From JBHIDQ01 sp046760155 (GTDB taxonomy: Bacteria > Chloroflexota > Dehalococcoidia > Dehalococcoidales > RBG-16-60-22): a stretch of 7,853 nt of DNA. The DNA lies in assembly GCA_046760155.1 (NCBI GenBank), contig JBHIDQ010000066.1, positions 1-7,853 on the forward strand, written 5' to 3'. The position numbers and the translations under genes were made by a program. A model generated the notes under the pieces. It saw nothing but the letters and a program-made list of their open reading frames with translations. It was not told the origin of the DNA and made no database searches. Below are positions 1-6,529 of the stretch, in pieces. Every line of letters starts with the position of its first letter. Position 1 is the first letter of the stretch.

Positions 1-2628
1 AAGTCGCGATTACTCCAGTACGGCCACAACGAGTTACAGGCCAAGAAAAAGACCCCACCAATACTGGTTTTCCTGAGACAATTCCTCAGCCCACTAATCT
101 ATGTCCTCCTCGTTGCGGCCATAATTTCCATCATTGTCGAGCATTTCATTGATGCCGGTGTAATCATGGGGGTGCTCTTACTCAATGCCGCTATTGGCTA
201 TATCCAGGAAACGCGAGCCGAGAGAGCGATGGAGGCACTCATTCAGATGGCGGCGCCCAAAGCGAGGATAAGACGCGACGGCAGAGTGAAGCTAATCCCA
301 GCCAGAGAAATTGTGCCCGGTGACATATTACTCCTTGAAACCGGGGACAGAGTGCCGGCTGATGCCAGACTCATCGAGATTTCCAATCTCAAGGTTAATG
401 AAGCCATGTTAACTGGCGAATCAATGCCGGTAGATAAGCGTACTGAAGCCCTGCGCGAAGAAGTACCCATGGCCGAAAGAAAGAACATGGTGCATATGGG
501 TACCATTGTTACCTACGGTCGAGCTATCGCAATGGCAGTAAGAACTGGCATGGCCACCGATATCGGTAAAATTGCTACTGCCATTCAGGAAATAAAGCCA
601 GAAAAGACACCTCTCCAGAAAAGTATCAGTAAATTGAGCCGGTATATTGTTATCCTTTTCCTGGGGATTTGTGCCCTTCTGGTGGTTGTCGGGTTACTCA
701 AGGGGATAGAGTGGCTGGAGGTATTCTTACTGGCCGTCGCCGCGGCCGTTTCTGCCATACCGGAAGGACTACCCGCAGTGGTCACGGTGGTTCTGGCGAT
801 AGGCATGCGGATAATGGCACGCCGTAATGCTATCATTCGCAAGTTGGTCGCGGTGGAAACTCTGGGGTCGGCTACAGTCATTTGCTCCGATAAAACCGGA
901 ACTTTGACCTTAAACGAGATGACGGTGCAACGTCTCTATGTTGATGGTCAGTGGCTTGAGGTAACTGGTGAAGGCTACGTGCCGCGGGGGGAATTTCGGC
1001 GCAATGGGCAAAGAGTAAGCCTAGAGAACGAACGAACGCTGACTTTGCTTTTACGGATAGGCGCCCTATGTAATAACGCACTGCTGACCAGGCGAGAGGA
1101 CGATGAGTGTTGTGACATCTTTGGCGATCCAACAGAAGGTGCGTTACTGGTTGCGGCGACTAAAGCCGGGATGAACAAAGAAAAACTGGAGAAAACCTTT
1201 CCCCGTCTGGATGAAATCCCGTTTCAGAGTGAAAAACAGTATATGGCTACCCTTCACCCTCGAGATGGGGGCAGGGTAGCCTACATCAAGGGGGCGGTGG
1301 AAAAACTCCTATCGCTGAGTAAGTATATCGTGAAGGAGAATGGAGTCGCACCCTTAGCCGAAGCCGATGCCAAGTCGATTATGGAAGCCAACACCTCCCT
1401 AGCCAAGCAGGCGCTGAGGGTTATCGCCACTGCCTATGTTGAACTGCCGAGTGAGTTAGAAGATTTGAAAGACGAGGATATCAGAGGGAATCTGGTTTTT
1501 GTCGGTCTGGCGGGAATGGCTGACCCACCCCGTGAGGAGACGAAAGAGGCAGTAAGACTGTGCCAGCAAGCTGGTATCAAAGTAGTGATGATTACCGGCG
1601 ACCATAAGTTGACCGCGGAGTCTATCGCCCATCAGCTAGACTTGTCATCAGGGAAAACGGTAACCGGTGTTGAGCTCCAACAGATGAGCGATGATGAGTT
1701 ACTAAGGCAAATAGAGAATATCTCAGTTTTTGCCCGGATTGAGCCATTACACAAGCTGAGAATCGTAAATGCCCTCAAGACTCACGGGCACGTGGTCGCC
1801 ATGACCGGAGATGGCGTTAACGATGCCCCGGCACTCAAAGCAGCTGATATTGGCATTGCCATGGGTATCACCGGGACGGATGTCGCCAAGGAAGGCTCTG
1901 ATATGATACTGGTGGATGACAATTTTTCCTCGGTGGTAGCCGCCGTTGAGGAAGGCCGGGTAATTTTTAATCGGTTACGCAATGTCATTTTTTTCCTATT
2001 GAGCACCAACCTGGGGGAGCTATTAGCCTTAGCCCTGACCATTCTTTTCGTGGGTAAGGCACCGCTCTTGGCAGTGCAGATTATCTGGGTTAATCTGGTT
2101 ACTGATACGGCGGCCGCCGTCCCCTTAGGGTTAGAGCCCAAAGTTGGTGATGAACTGAAACAGCCGCCGCGCCATCCCCAAGTGGGCCTCGTCTTCCCCG
2201 GGCTGCTCCTTCGCATTTGCTTTCTGGCAACACTTATGGGTGTCGGCGTGTTTTCAATCTTCAACTGGGCACAGCTAAGGATGAGTCTAGAAGAAGCACG
2301 TACCATTGCCTTTTGTTCTATGGTTGCTTTTGAATGGTTCCGCGCCTTTAACGCTCGCTCTGATGAATACACTGTCTTCAGGTTAGGCTTTTTGCGTAAC
2401 CACTGGCTGGTCATGTCTATCTCGGTAGCCATTATGTTGCAGCTAGCCGTTGTCTATGTGCCCTTCCTTCAGGTAGCTTTCAGCACCGTGCCCATAGGTA
2501 TCGATAAGTGGGGTATCGCTCTCCTCGCCGGTGGTACTCTGTTTGTTATCGAGGAAACGCGCAAAGTCTTCTTTCCCCGACTTTTCCGTTTCGGCAAGTG
2601 GAAACCGTTAAGAGAAACCAACACATGA
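1..2628 (+). CDS. P2A-type cation (probably Ca2+) transporting ATPase, 5' truncated
   Basis: The frame is open from base 1 and already reads as family sequence (a YGxNEL-like stretch, then M1), so the gene starts outside the window; the first in-window ATG (166) lies inside M2 and is not the start. The 875 visible residues lack perhaps a few dozen N-terminal ones. Family role: ATP-driven export of Ca2+ (or Mn2+) from the cytoplasm through a phospho-aspartate intermediate. Visible in order, counting from base 1: M1-M2 about residues 28-70; actuator loop TGES 138-141; M3-M4 about 213-270 with PEGLP 254-258; phosphorylation motif DKTGT with Asp297; nucleotide-binding domain with GDPTEG near 375 and KGA at 430; TGDH 532-535; hinge TGDGVND 602-608; M5 with Asn670 and Glu673; M6 with Asn698, Thr701 and Asp702; four further C-terminal helices including M8 with Glu778. 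These match the SERCA Ca2+ ligands. The gene is intact to its TGA stop and converges on the glycosyltransferase gene 47 bp downstream. The P2A class is secure; Ca2+ rather than Mn2+ is inferred from the ligands. Confidence 0.93.
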   Translation, partial: KSRLLQYGHNELQAKKKTPPILVFLRQFLSPLIYVLLVAAIISIIVEHFIDAGVIMGVLLLNAAIGYIQETRAERAMEALIQMAAPKARIRRDGRVKLIPAREIVPGDILLLETGDRVPADARLIEISNLKVNEAMLTGESMPVDKRTEALREEVPMAERKNMVHMGTIVTYGRAIAMAVRTGMATDIGKIATAIQEIKPEKTPLQKSISKLSRYIVILFLGICALLVVVGLLKGIEWLEVFLLAVAAAVSAIPEGLPAVVTVVLAIGMRIMARRNAIIRKLVAVETLGSATVICSDKTGTLTLNEMTVQRLYVDGQWLEVTGEGYVPRGEFRRNGQRVSLENERTLTLLLRIGALCNNALLTRREDDECCDIFGDPTEGALLVAATKAGMNKEKLEKTFPRLDEIPFQSEKQYMATLHPRDGGRVAYIKGAVEKLLSLSKYIVKENGVAPLAEADAKSIMEANTSLAKQALRVIATAYVELPSELEDLKDEDIRGNLVFVGLAGMADPPREETKEAVRLCQQAGIKVVMITGDHKLTAESIAHQLDLSSGKTVTGVELQQMSDDELLRQIENISVFARIEPLHKLRIVNALKTHGHVVAMTGDGVNDAPALKAADIGIAMGITGTDVAKEGSDMILVDDNFSSVVAAVEEGRVIFNRLRNVIFFLLSTNLGELLALALTILFVGKAPLLAVQIIWVNLVTDTAAAVPLGLEPKVGDELKQPPRHPQVGLVFPGLLLRICFLATLMGVGVFSIFNWAQLRMSLEEARTIAFCSMVAFEWFRAFNARSDEYTVFRLGFLRNHWLVMSISVAIMLQLAVVYVPFLQVAFSTVPIGIDKWGIALLAGGTLFVIEETRKVFFPRLFRFGKWKPLRETNT

Positions 2629-2675
2629 AATAAAATTATTAGCACCGATAAGGTCAGGGCGGTATTGAGCTGAGT

Positions 2676-4391
2676 TTAGGTACGAATCATTACCGAGAAC
2701 CCTACCGGAACCAGAAATTGCCACTGCGGGCCAATCACACCCAGCGGTCCCAGAATCGCTCCAGTGCCAATAAGCAGCAACGCCAACCAGGCAGTAGCCT
2801 CGGCCGGTTTCTGCTTCCAGCCGAAGCTACCTTGAATCATCGGGGAGACCATGGCCAGGCTAAGTCCGATAAGCGCCAGGTTAAGGGTGTAGATAGCTAC
2901 CGCCATTAAGAGCAGGGCAAGGATAATCGAGATTGACATCATCGCCTTGCTGTTCGGGTTCAAGCGGGCAATTCTTTGTCTGAATCCCAACCTCTGTCTA
3001 CCCTTCTCTTTGGCTTTTGCCCCAGTAACAATAAAATGAGCTCTCCGAGCCAGGATAAAGGCCAGGATGGCAATAGTAGTGTGCAGGTAAAACGAAACAT
3101 AGGCACAGGTTACCTGACTCAGGTGTCGGAATAATTTGATGGGGGTACGGTACCGGCTAACTATTACTCGGGCTAGTGAGCTCACTGCCGCCAGCCAGCC
3201 GAAGACTACCATCCCCCAGGCAGTGGTCGTCATGGCACTAACAGAAACAAAGGAGACGGCCAGCAAAAGCAATAAATAAGGCAGAAATAGGGAGGTGGCC
3301 GTCCTCCTCAGAGTATGAGCGATAATATCCCACTTTTCGGCAAAAGAAGCTGAAGCAGACTTAATAAAGGGCACCGTATGCTGGGCAAAGGTCTCGGTAT
3401 CAGCCATCGTCATACGGTAGGTGCGCTTCCTCAGTTGCCCCAGGTTCTCCGGAACGCCTTCACTACAGACAATATCTTCGGCGAAAAAGCCGGTATAGCC
3501 AGCATGGCGCATGGCAATCGTAAAAGCAACATCCTCAGCCACAACTTCGGGGAAGCCTTTTGCCTTGGAGTAAGCTTCAGTTCGAACCAGCACCCCGTGT
3601 CCCAACATGAGCGGGAATCCGTAGTGATTGCGGGGGACATTGTTGTGCTCCCAGCGAATTAAAGTTTCGGCGAGGAAATACTCGGTAAAGGCGTTTCTGG
3701 TACTAGAACCACTATCGTGGTTGGCCTGGACAAATCCAATCCGTTCATCCTGCTGGATGTAAAAAGACGTCTTCCTTAGAAAGTTCTTGGCCAGTATCCC
3801 ATCAGCGTCACAAAGAGCAAAGAATTCATATCCCTTAGCCGGACCAGCTAAAGCCATGTTGAGGCTGCGTGCCTTAAACCCCTCCAGTTTTTCCCGTCGG
3901 AAAATCGTGGTCTTTTGGGGGAATTTTTTGTGGAACGCTTCCACCTGGTCTCTTCCCTGTTGCCCTTGGCTCACATCGATAAGAACGACGTGAAAGTTGG
4001 GGTAATCTTGGTTAACGCAACTTAAGGCCGCCTCATACCTGAAATCATCTACCGTGGTATAAAGGAGAACAATACGAGGAAAACTTTCTTGGCTCTCCTC
4101 CCCTTTCACCATTCCAGGCTTTATCTTACTTCTCCACCGGAAGAATACTAATCCGTAATGGTAGAGGGCATAGAACCAAAAGATGGCAAGGCAGATTACC
4201 GCCAGCACCACCAAAATCCAAAGGCCAACAGATTCCGGCAGACCGTAGGTAGAAGCAGCGTTTAGCGCCAGCAGGACCAGGGAAACGAGCCAAACTGCCA
4301 AGATGATTAAATACATTGTGTTTCTCTTGGAGATTAGGTCAGGCGCCGGACCTGCTTTTTCATTCCGTTTCTGCTGTCGGGTATTCTTCAT
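2676..4391 (-). CDS. Membrane-bound family 2 glycosyltransferase (cellulose/hyaluronan-synthase-like)
   Basis: 571 residues, predicted integral membrane enzyme that transfers sugar from a nucleotide sugar to a growing glycan or lipid acceptor. Two N-terminal helices (about 25-45 and 55-84) precede a cytoplasmic GT-A domain (about 104-345). The domain shows the nucleotide-binding aspartates (TTVDD with Asp115, and Asp139), the metal-binding DAD at 195-197, a GHG-type acceptor loop near 264-266 and the catalytic-base ED at 286-287. Where processive synthases carry Q(Q/R)xRW this protein has QLRKRT (319-324), with no tryptophan. Several further helices follow (about 368-407, 425-449, 483-519, 534-569), with a VTGAK segment near 455-459 resembling the post-helix loop of cellulose-synthase-like proteins. 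The start is set at the ATG at 4391: a GGAGG sits 9 bases upstream, and a TATAAT box lies within the longer open frame (to 4469), so that extension is probably not translated. Divergent from otsB and convergent with the ATPase gene. Substrate and product cannot be read from sequence. Confidence 0.88.
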   Translation of the reverse strand: MKNTRQQKRNEKAGPAPDLISKRNTMYLIILAVWLVSLVLLALNAASTYGLPESVGLWILVVLAVICLAIFWFYALYHYGLVFFRWRSKIKPGMVKGEESQESFPRIVLLYTTVDDFRYEAALSCVNQDYPNFHVVLIDVSQGQQGRDQVEAFHKKFPQKTTIFRREKLEGFKARSLNMALAGPAKGYEFFALCDADGILAKNFLRKTSFYIQQDERIGFVQANHDSGSSTRNAFTEYFLAETLIRWEHNNVPRNHYGFPLMLGHGVLVRTEAYSKAKGFPEVVAEDVAFTIAMRHAGYTGFFAEDIVCSEGVPENLGQLRKRTYRMTMADTETFAQHTVPFIKSASASFAEKWDIIAHTLRRTATSLFLPYLLLLLAVSFVSVSAMTTTAWGMVVFGWLAAVSSLARVIVSRYRTPIKLFRHLSQVTCAYVSFYLHTTIAILAFILARRAHFIVTGAKAKEKGRQRLGFRQRIARLNPNSKAMMSISIILALLLMAVAIYTLNLALIGLSLAMVSPMIQGSFGWKQKPAEATAWLALLLIGTGAILGPLGVIGPQWQFLVPVGFSVMIRT

Positions 4392-4400
4392 GGACACTAT

Positions 4401-4405
4401 CCTCC
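4401..4405 (-). promoter_or_regulatory. Ribosome binding site that fixes the GT2 start
   Basis: GGAGG on the minus strand, 9 bases before the ATG at 4391. It decides for this start over the ATG at 4469. Confidence 0.75.
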
Positions 4406-4428
4406 ATAAAAAGCTCTTTTGAGGGGTG

Positions 4429-4457
4429 ATTATAACAGATAGGTACCACTTTAGCAA
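4429..4457 (-). promoter_or_regulatory. Sigma-70-like promoter for the GT2 glycosyltransferase gene
   Basis: Read on the minus strand, TTGCTA (4457-4452) is followed after 17 bases by a perfect TATAAT (4434-4429). This predicts transcription from about 4422 and a leader of about 30 bases before the ATG at 4391. Its position inside the longer open frame argues that translation starts at 4391. Seen by eye; not tested. Confidence 0.6.
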
Positions 4458-4460
4458 GGG

Positions 4461-4501
4461 AAAGTTCACGATTCAATATGGAAAAGTCTGGCCGGAACTT
4501 T
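4461..4501. repeat. 7-bp inverted repeat between the divergent promoters
   Basis: AAAGTTC (4461-4467) and its exact reverse complement GAACTTT (4495-4501) are separated by 27 bases, with arm centres 34 bp apart, close to three helical turns. Each arm sits just upstream of one of the divergent -35 boxes (minus strand 4457-4452; plus strand 4508-4513). It could be a shared operator, but a 7-bp match within some 110 bases can easily arise by chance. Confidence 0.25.
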
Positions 4502-4507
4502 AACTGA

Positions 4508-4537
4508 TTGACACTGCTTCCAAGGTCAAGTTATCCT
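4508..4537 (+). promoter_or_regulatory. Sigma-70-like promoter for otsB
   Basis: A perfect -35 box TTGACA (4508-4513) is followed after 18 bases by TATCCT (4532-4537), a 4/6 match to the -10 consensus. Transcription would start about 4544, giving a short leader with the GAGGTG ribosome site at 4555. The strong -35 with a weaker -10 would suit an activated or supercoiling-sensitive promoter, but that is inference. Confidence 0.5.
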
Positions 4538-4546
4538 TTATGGATA
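4532..4546. repeat. Short palindrome over the otsB -10 region
   Basis: TATCC (4532-4536) and GGATA (4542-4546) form a perfect 5-bp inverted repeat with a 5-base spacer. It covers the proposed -10 box and the expected transcription start of otsB, where a repressor would act. Short enough to be chance. Confidence 0.25.
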
Positions 4547-4554
4547 GAAAAGAT

Positions 4555-4560
4555 GAGGTG
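4555..4560 (+). promoter_or_regulatory. Ribosome binding site of otsB
   Basis: GAGGTG followed by an A-rich 8-base spacer before the ATG at 4569. Confidence 0.75.
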
Positions 4561-4568
4561 AAATAAAA

Positions 4569-5381
4569 ATGAATTATTTATTTTCCAATCTGGCGCAAGT
4601 GAAAAAAGTGGTCTTGACCCAGCCTTTTGGTCTAATTTTCGACGTTGATGGTACCATTGCCGAAATTGCTCCCACTGCCGAGGCAGTGAAGGTCTCTCCC
4701 GGTGTCAAGAAGCACCTGCGGTCTTTAGTCAATCGTCTGCCTCTGGTGTCTGCCATCTCAGGGAGGTTAATCAAGGTATTGAGACAGCTGGTGGGGGTAG
4801 ATGGGGTGGTCTATAATGGCAATCATGGTCTTGAGCGGTGGGTTAAGGGAAAAGTCGAAGTTAGGCCGGAAGTGCAAACCTATGTGGCGAAAATTGCTGA
4901 AGTCATCAAGCAATTGGGCCCAATTCTGCAACCTTTAGGAGTTAAATTTGAGGACAAAGGTGCCGGTCTTGTTTTCCACTACCGAACATTGCCTAATCGG
5001 GACGAGGTGAGGGAAACCATCTTGAGAGAAATAGGTCGTTCCCCAGCGGCGCAACTATTTAATATTGATAAGGCCAGAACCGTTATTGAGCTCCGCCCTC
5101 CGCTTGAAATAACTAAAGGGTCAGTAGTGAGAGAACTTATCGAGAGTTATCATCTTAAGTCTGCGGTCTATATGGGAGATGACGTGGCTGATATTGATGC
5201 CTTTGATACCATACGCACGCTAGCGCGCAGTGGCGAATTCCAAGGTTTGGCACTTGGAGTAGTGGGAGAAGAAACACCGCCTGAAGTCGCCGAACACGTC
5301 AATTTAGTCCTCAGGGGAGTAAGTGAGGTAGAGGCTTTTCTCGGGTGGCTGGACAAAATTATACCCCCTAAGTCACTCTAG
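4569..5381 (+). CDS. otsB: Trehalose-6-phosphate phosphatase (HAD superfamily)
   Basis: 270 residues, a usual length for bacterial OtsB. Family reaction: hydrolysis of trehalose-6-phosphate to trehalose and phosphate in the cytoplasm, the last step of the OtsA-OtsB route to this compatible solute. Visible motifs: HAD motif I DVDGT at 25-29 (nucleophile Asp25, acid/base Asp27); motif II Ser in SGR at 64-66; GNHGLE at 84-89, the lid/substrate signature typical of trehalose phosphatases; a motif III lysine at 183 (ITKGS); motif IV GDD at 203-205 for Mg2+ binding. No signal peptide or membrane helix is seen. The start has GAGGTG 8 bases upstream and a promoter candidate at 4508-4537. It is transcribed alone, divergently from the GT2 gene, and ends 46 bp before the convergent galT-like gene. 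No OtsA/GT20 synthase is in the window. Related HAD-IIB sugar phosphatases (mannosylglycerate- or glucosylglycerate-phosphate phosphatases) are the main alternative, but GNHGLE favours OtsB. Confidence 0.88.
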   Translation: MNYLFSNLAQVKKVVLTQPFGLIFDVDGTIAEIAPTAEAVKVSPGVKKHLRSLVNRLPLVSAISGRLIKVLRQLVGVDGVVYNGNHGLERWVKGKVEVRPEVQTYVAKIAEVIKQLGPILQPLGVKFEDKGAGLVFHYRTLPNRDEVRETILREIGRSPAAQLFNIDKARTVIELRPPLEITKGSVVRELIESYHLKSAVYMGDDVADIDAFDTIRTLARSGEFQGLALGVVGEETPPEVAEHVNLVLRGVSEVEAFLGWLDKIIPPKSL

Positions 5382-5427
5382 TCTAAAGATTGTCGATGAA
5401 ATCCTGCCGGAAGAGCTATCAGGTCAA

Positions 5428-6474
5428 CTAAGTTTCTGGCTCAATAGAAACTTCTCCGACTTTACAGAGTGAGCCAACACACTCTCTCATCAGAACAGCT
5501 GTCTCTTCTGGCAGTGCCGTATTTATATAGATGCCAGAACCCATTTCAAATCCAGCAATGGTGGTTTGCCTCGGTATTATCCTGATGTGCCAGTGGTAAT
5601 ACGGGTCGTCTTCATCTTCCGTAATCGTACTATCAACCACCAGGTTGAAGGCAGGATTATCCAGCCGCTGATACAAGCAAAGGAGAGTATCTTTAAGCAC
5701 CCTGGCCAGTTCGGCAAGATACATATCTGGGAACAGACCAAAGGAAGCACAGTGACCCTTAGGCATAATCCAAGTCTCATAGGGTGCGCGCGAAGCGTAA
5801 GGATGAAGGACAGCGAACTGCTCGGTATGAGCCACGATTCTCTCTTCTTTCTCCAACTCTTGCGTAAGCAAATCGCAGTAAAGACAGCTACCCATATCGA
5901 CATAGTACCCGTGGGCGATGTCAAACTCTTGGCGGTAGTAAGTAGCCACAATAGGCGTAGCCACTATTTGGGAGTGAGGGTGTACCAAAGATGTCCCTGA
6001 CGCCCAACCGTGGTTCTTAAAAATGGTAATGAACTTGATTTGCCCATTTCTCTTCAAAGCGTTGTACCTTTCCTGGTAAGCAATCAGCACCTTTTGTACC
6101 TGCTCATAACTCATCAATGCCATAGGGGTATTATGGGACGGGGTTTCCACGATTACTTCATGCGCCCCAATACCAGCCCTTTTACGGAAAAGGCGCTCTT
6201 CTTCCACCATCATGCCATCTTCGCCAGGCTCTAGTGCTGCGTACCGATTGGGCACTACCCTTACTTCCCAGGCTGAGCCTTTGTCCGCTACGGGAAGCCG
6301 GAAAACTTCGTCTGGTGTTTGGCCCTCGTTACCCACACAGAAGGGACAGGTTGAGTCCCAACTGGGTAGCTCTTCGGCACGCCTCATTTTCTGCTTTTGT
6401 TGAGGACGCTTCGCTCTCTCTGGGGCTAATATCACCCAGGCTTTGGTGGTGGGATCTTGTCTCAGTTCTGACAT
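5428..6474 (-). CDS. galT: GalT-family hexose-1-phosphate uridylyltransferase (HIT superfamily)
   Basis: 348 residues. Family reaction: ping-pong transfer of UMP from UDP-glucose to galactose-1-phosphate through a uridylyl-histidine. Visible: an N-terminal DPTTKAWVILAPERAKRP block; the CxxC zinc pair Cys43/Cys46; His114 in ETPSHN and His165, matching the other two zinc ligands of E. coli GalT; active-site HPHSQ at 165-169 with nucleophile His167; a second CxxC (197/200); and the C-terminal HWHIRIIPR block (His294, His296) of the second metal site. The start is placed at the ATG at 6474, where the conserved N-terminus begins and GAAGGA lies 10 bases upstream. The frame is open to an ATG at 6633, but that extension would overlap the end of glgC and reads as unconserved sequence. 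It is the second gene after glgC, 55 bp downstream, probably on one transcript. No galK or galE is nearby, so an ADP-glucose-linked role, as for the GalT-like plant ADP-glucose phosphorylase, is a real alternative. The family is secure; the exact substrate is not. Confidence 0.87.
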   Translation of the reverse strand: MSELRQDPTTKAWVILAPERAKRPQQKQKMRRAEELPSWDSTCPFCVGNEGQTPDEVFRLPVADKGSAWEVRVVPNRYAALEPGEDGMMVEEERLFRKRAGIGAHEVIVETPSHNTPMALMSYEQVQKVLIAYQERYNALKRNGQIKFITIFKNHGWASGTSLVHPHSQIVATPIVATYYRQEFDIAHGYYVDMGSCLYCDLLTQELEKEERIVAHTEQFAVLHPYASRAPYETWIMPKGHCASFGLFPDMYLAELARVLKDTLLCLYQRLDNPAFNLVVDSTITEDEDDPYYHWHIRIIPRQTTIAGFEMGSGIYINTALPEETAVLMRECVGSLCKVGEVSIEPET

Positions 6475-6484
6475 TTCGTTTTTG

Positions 6485-6490
6485 TCCTTC
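6485..6490 (-). promoter_or_regulatory. Ribosome binding site that fixes the galT start
   Basis: GAAGGA on the minus strand, 10 bases before the ATG at 6474, within the 55-base glgC-galT gap. It supports the short start over the open-frame ATG at 6633, which lies inside glgC. Confidence 0.6.
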
Positions 6491-6529
6491 AGCTTGTCAT
6501 AAAGCAAAAACCGACTCTTGGTAAAGCGG

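Noticed and set aside
1782..2432. 216-codon open frame on the minus strand inside the ATPase gene
   Set aside because: Composition is rich in Ser, Thr, Arg and Ala as expected of an antisense shadow, there is no recognisable motif, and it fully overlaps the conserved hinge and M5-M8 region.
166..2628. Start of the ATPase at the ATG at 166
   Set aside because: It lies inside M2; the frame is open upstream and encodes the conserved N-terminal YGxNEL-like and M1 segments, so the gene is cut by the window edge.
2629..2675. Possible terminator between the convergent ATPase and GT2 genes
   Set aside because: The best stem is only ACCG/CGGT with a 12-base loop. A T-rich run follows it on the minus strand, but the hairpin is too weak to call.
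4442..4447. GGTACC palindrome upstream of the GT2 promoter region
   Set aside because: A lone 6-bp palindrome is expected by chance and has no repeat partner here.
4392..4469. 26-residue N-terminal extension of the GT2 gene from the ATG at 4469
   Set aside because: The TATAAT box and the ribosome site both lie inside this stretch, and the ATG at 4391 has a well-placed GGAGG.
5382..5427. Possible terminator between the convergent otsB and galT genes
   Set aside because: Only a 4-bp CCTG/CAGG stem with a long loop and no T-tract on either strand.
5566..6000. 144-codon open frame on the plus strand inside the galT-like gene
   Set aside because: Antisense to the catalytic core of a well-supported gene, with no motif and no ribosome site recognised.
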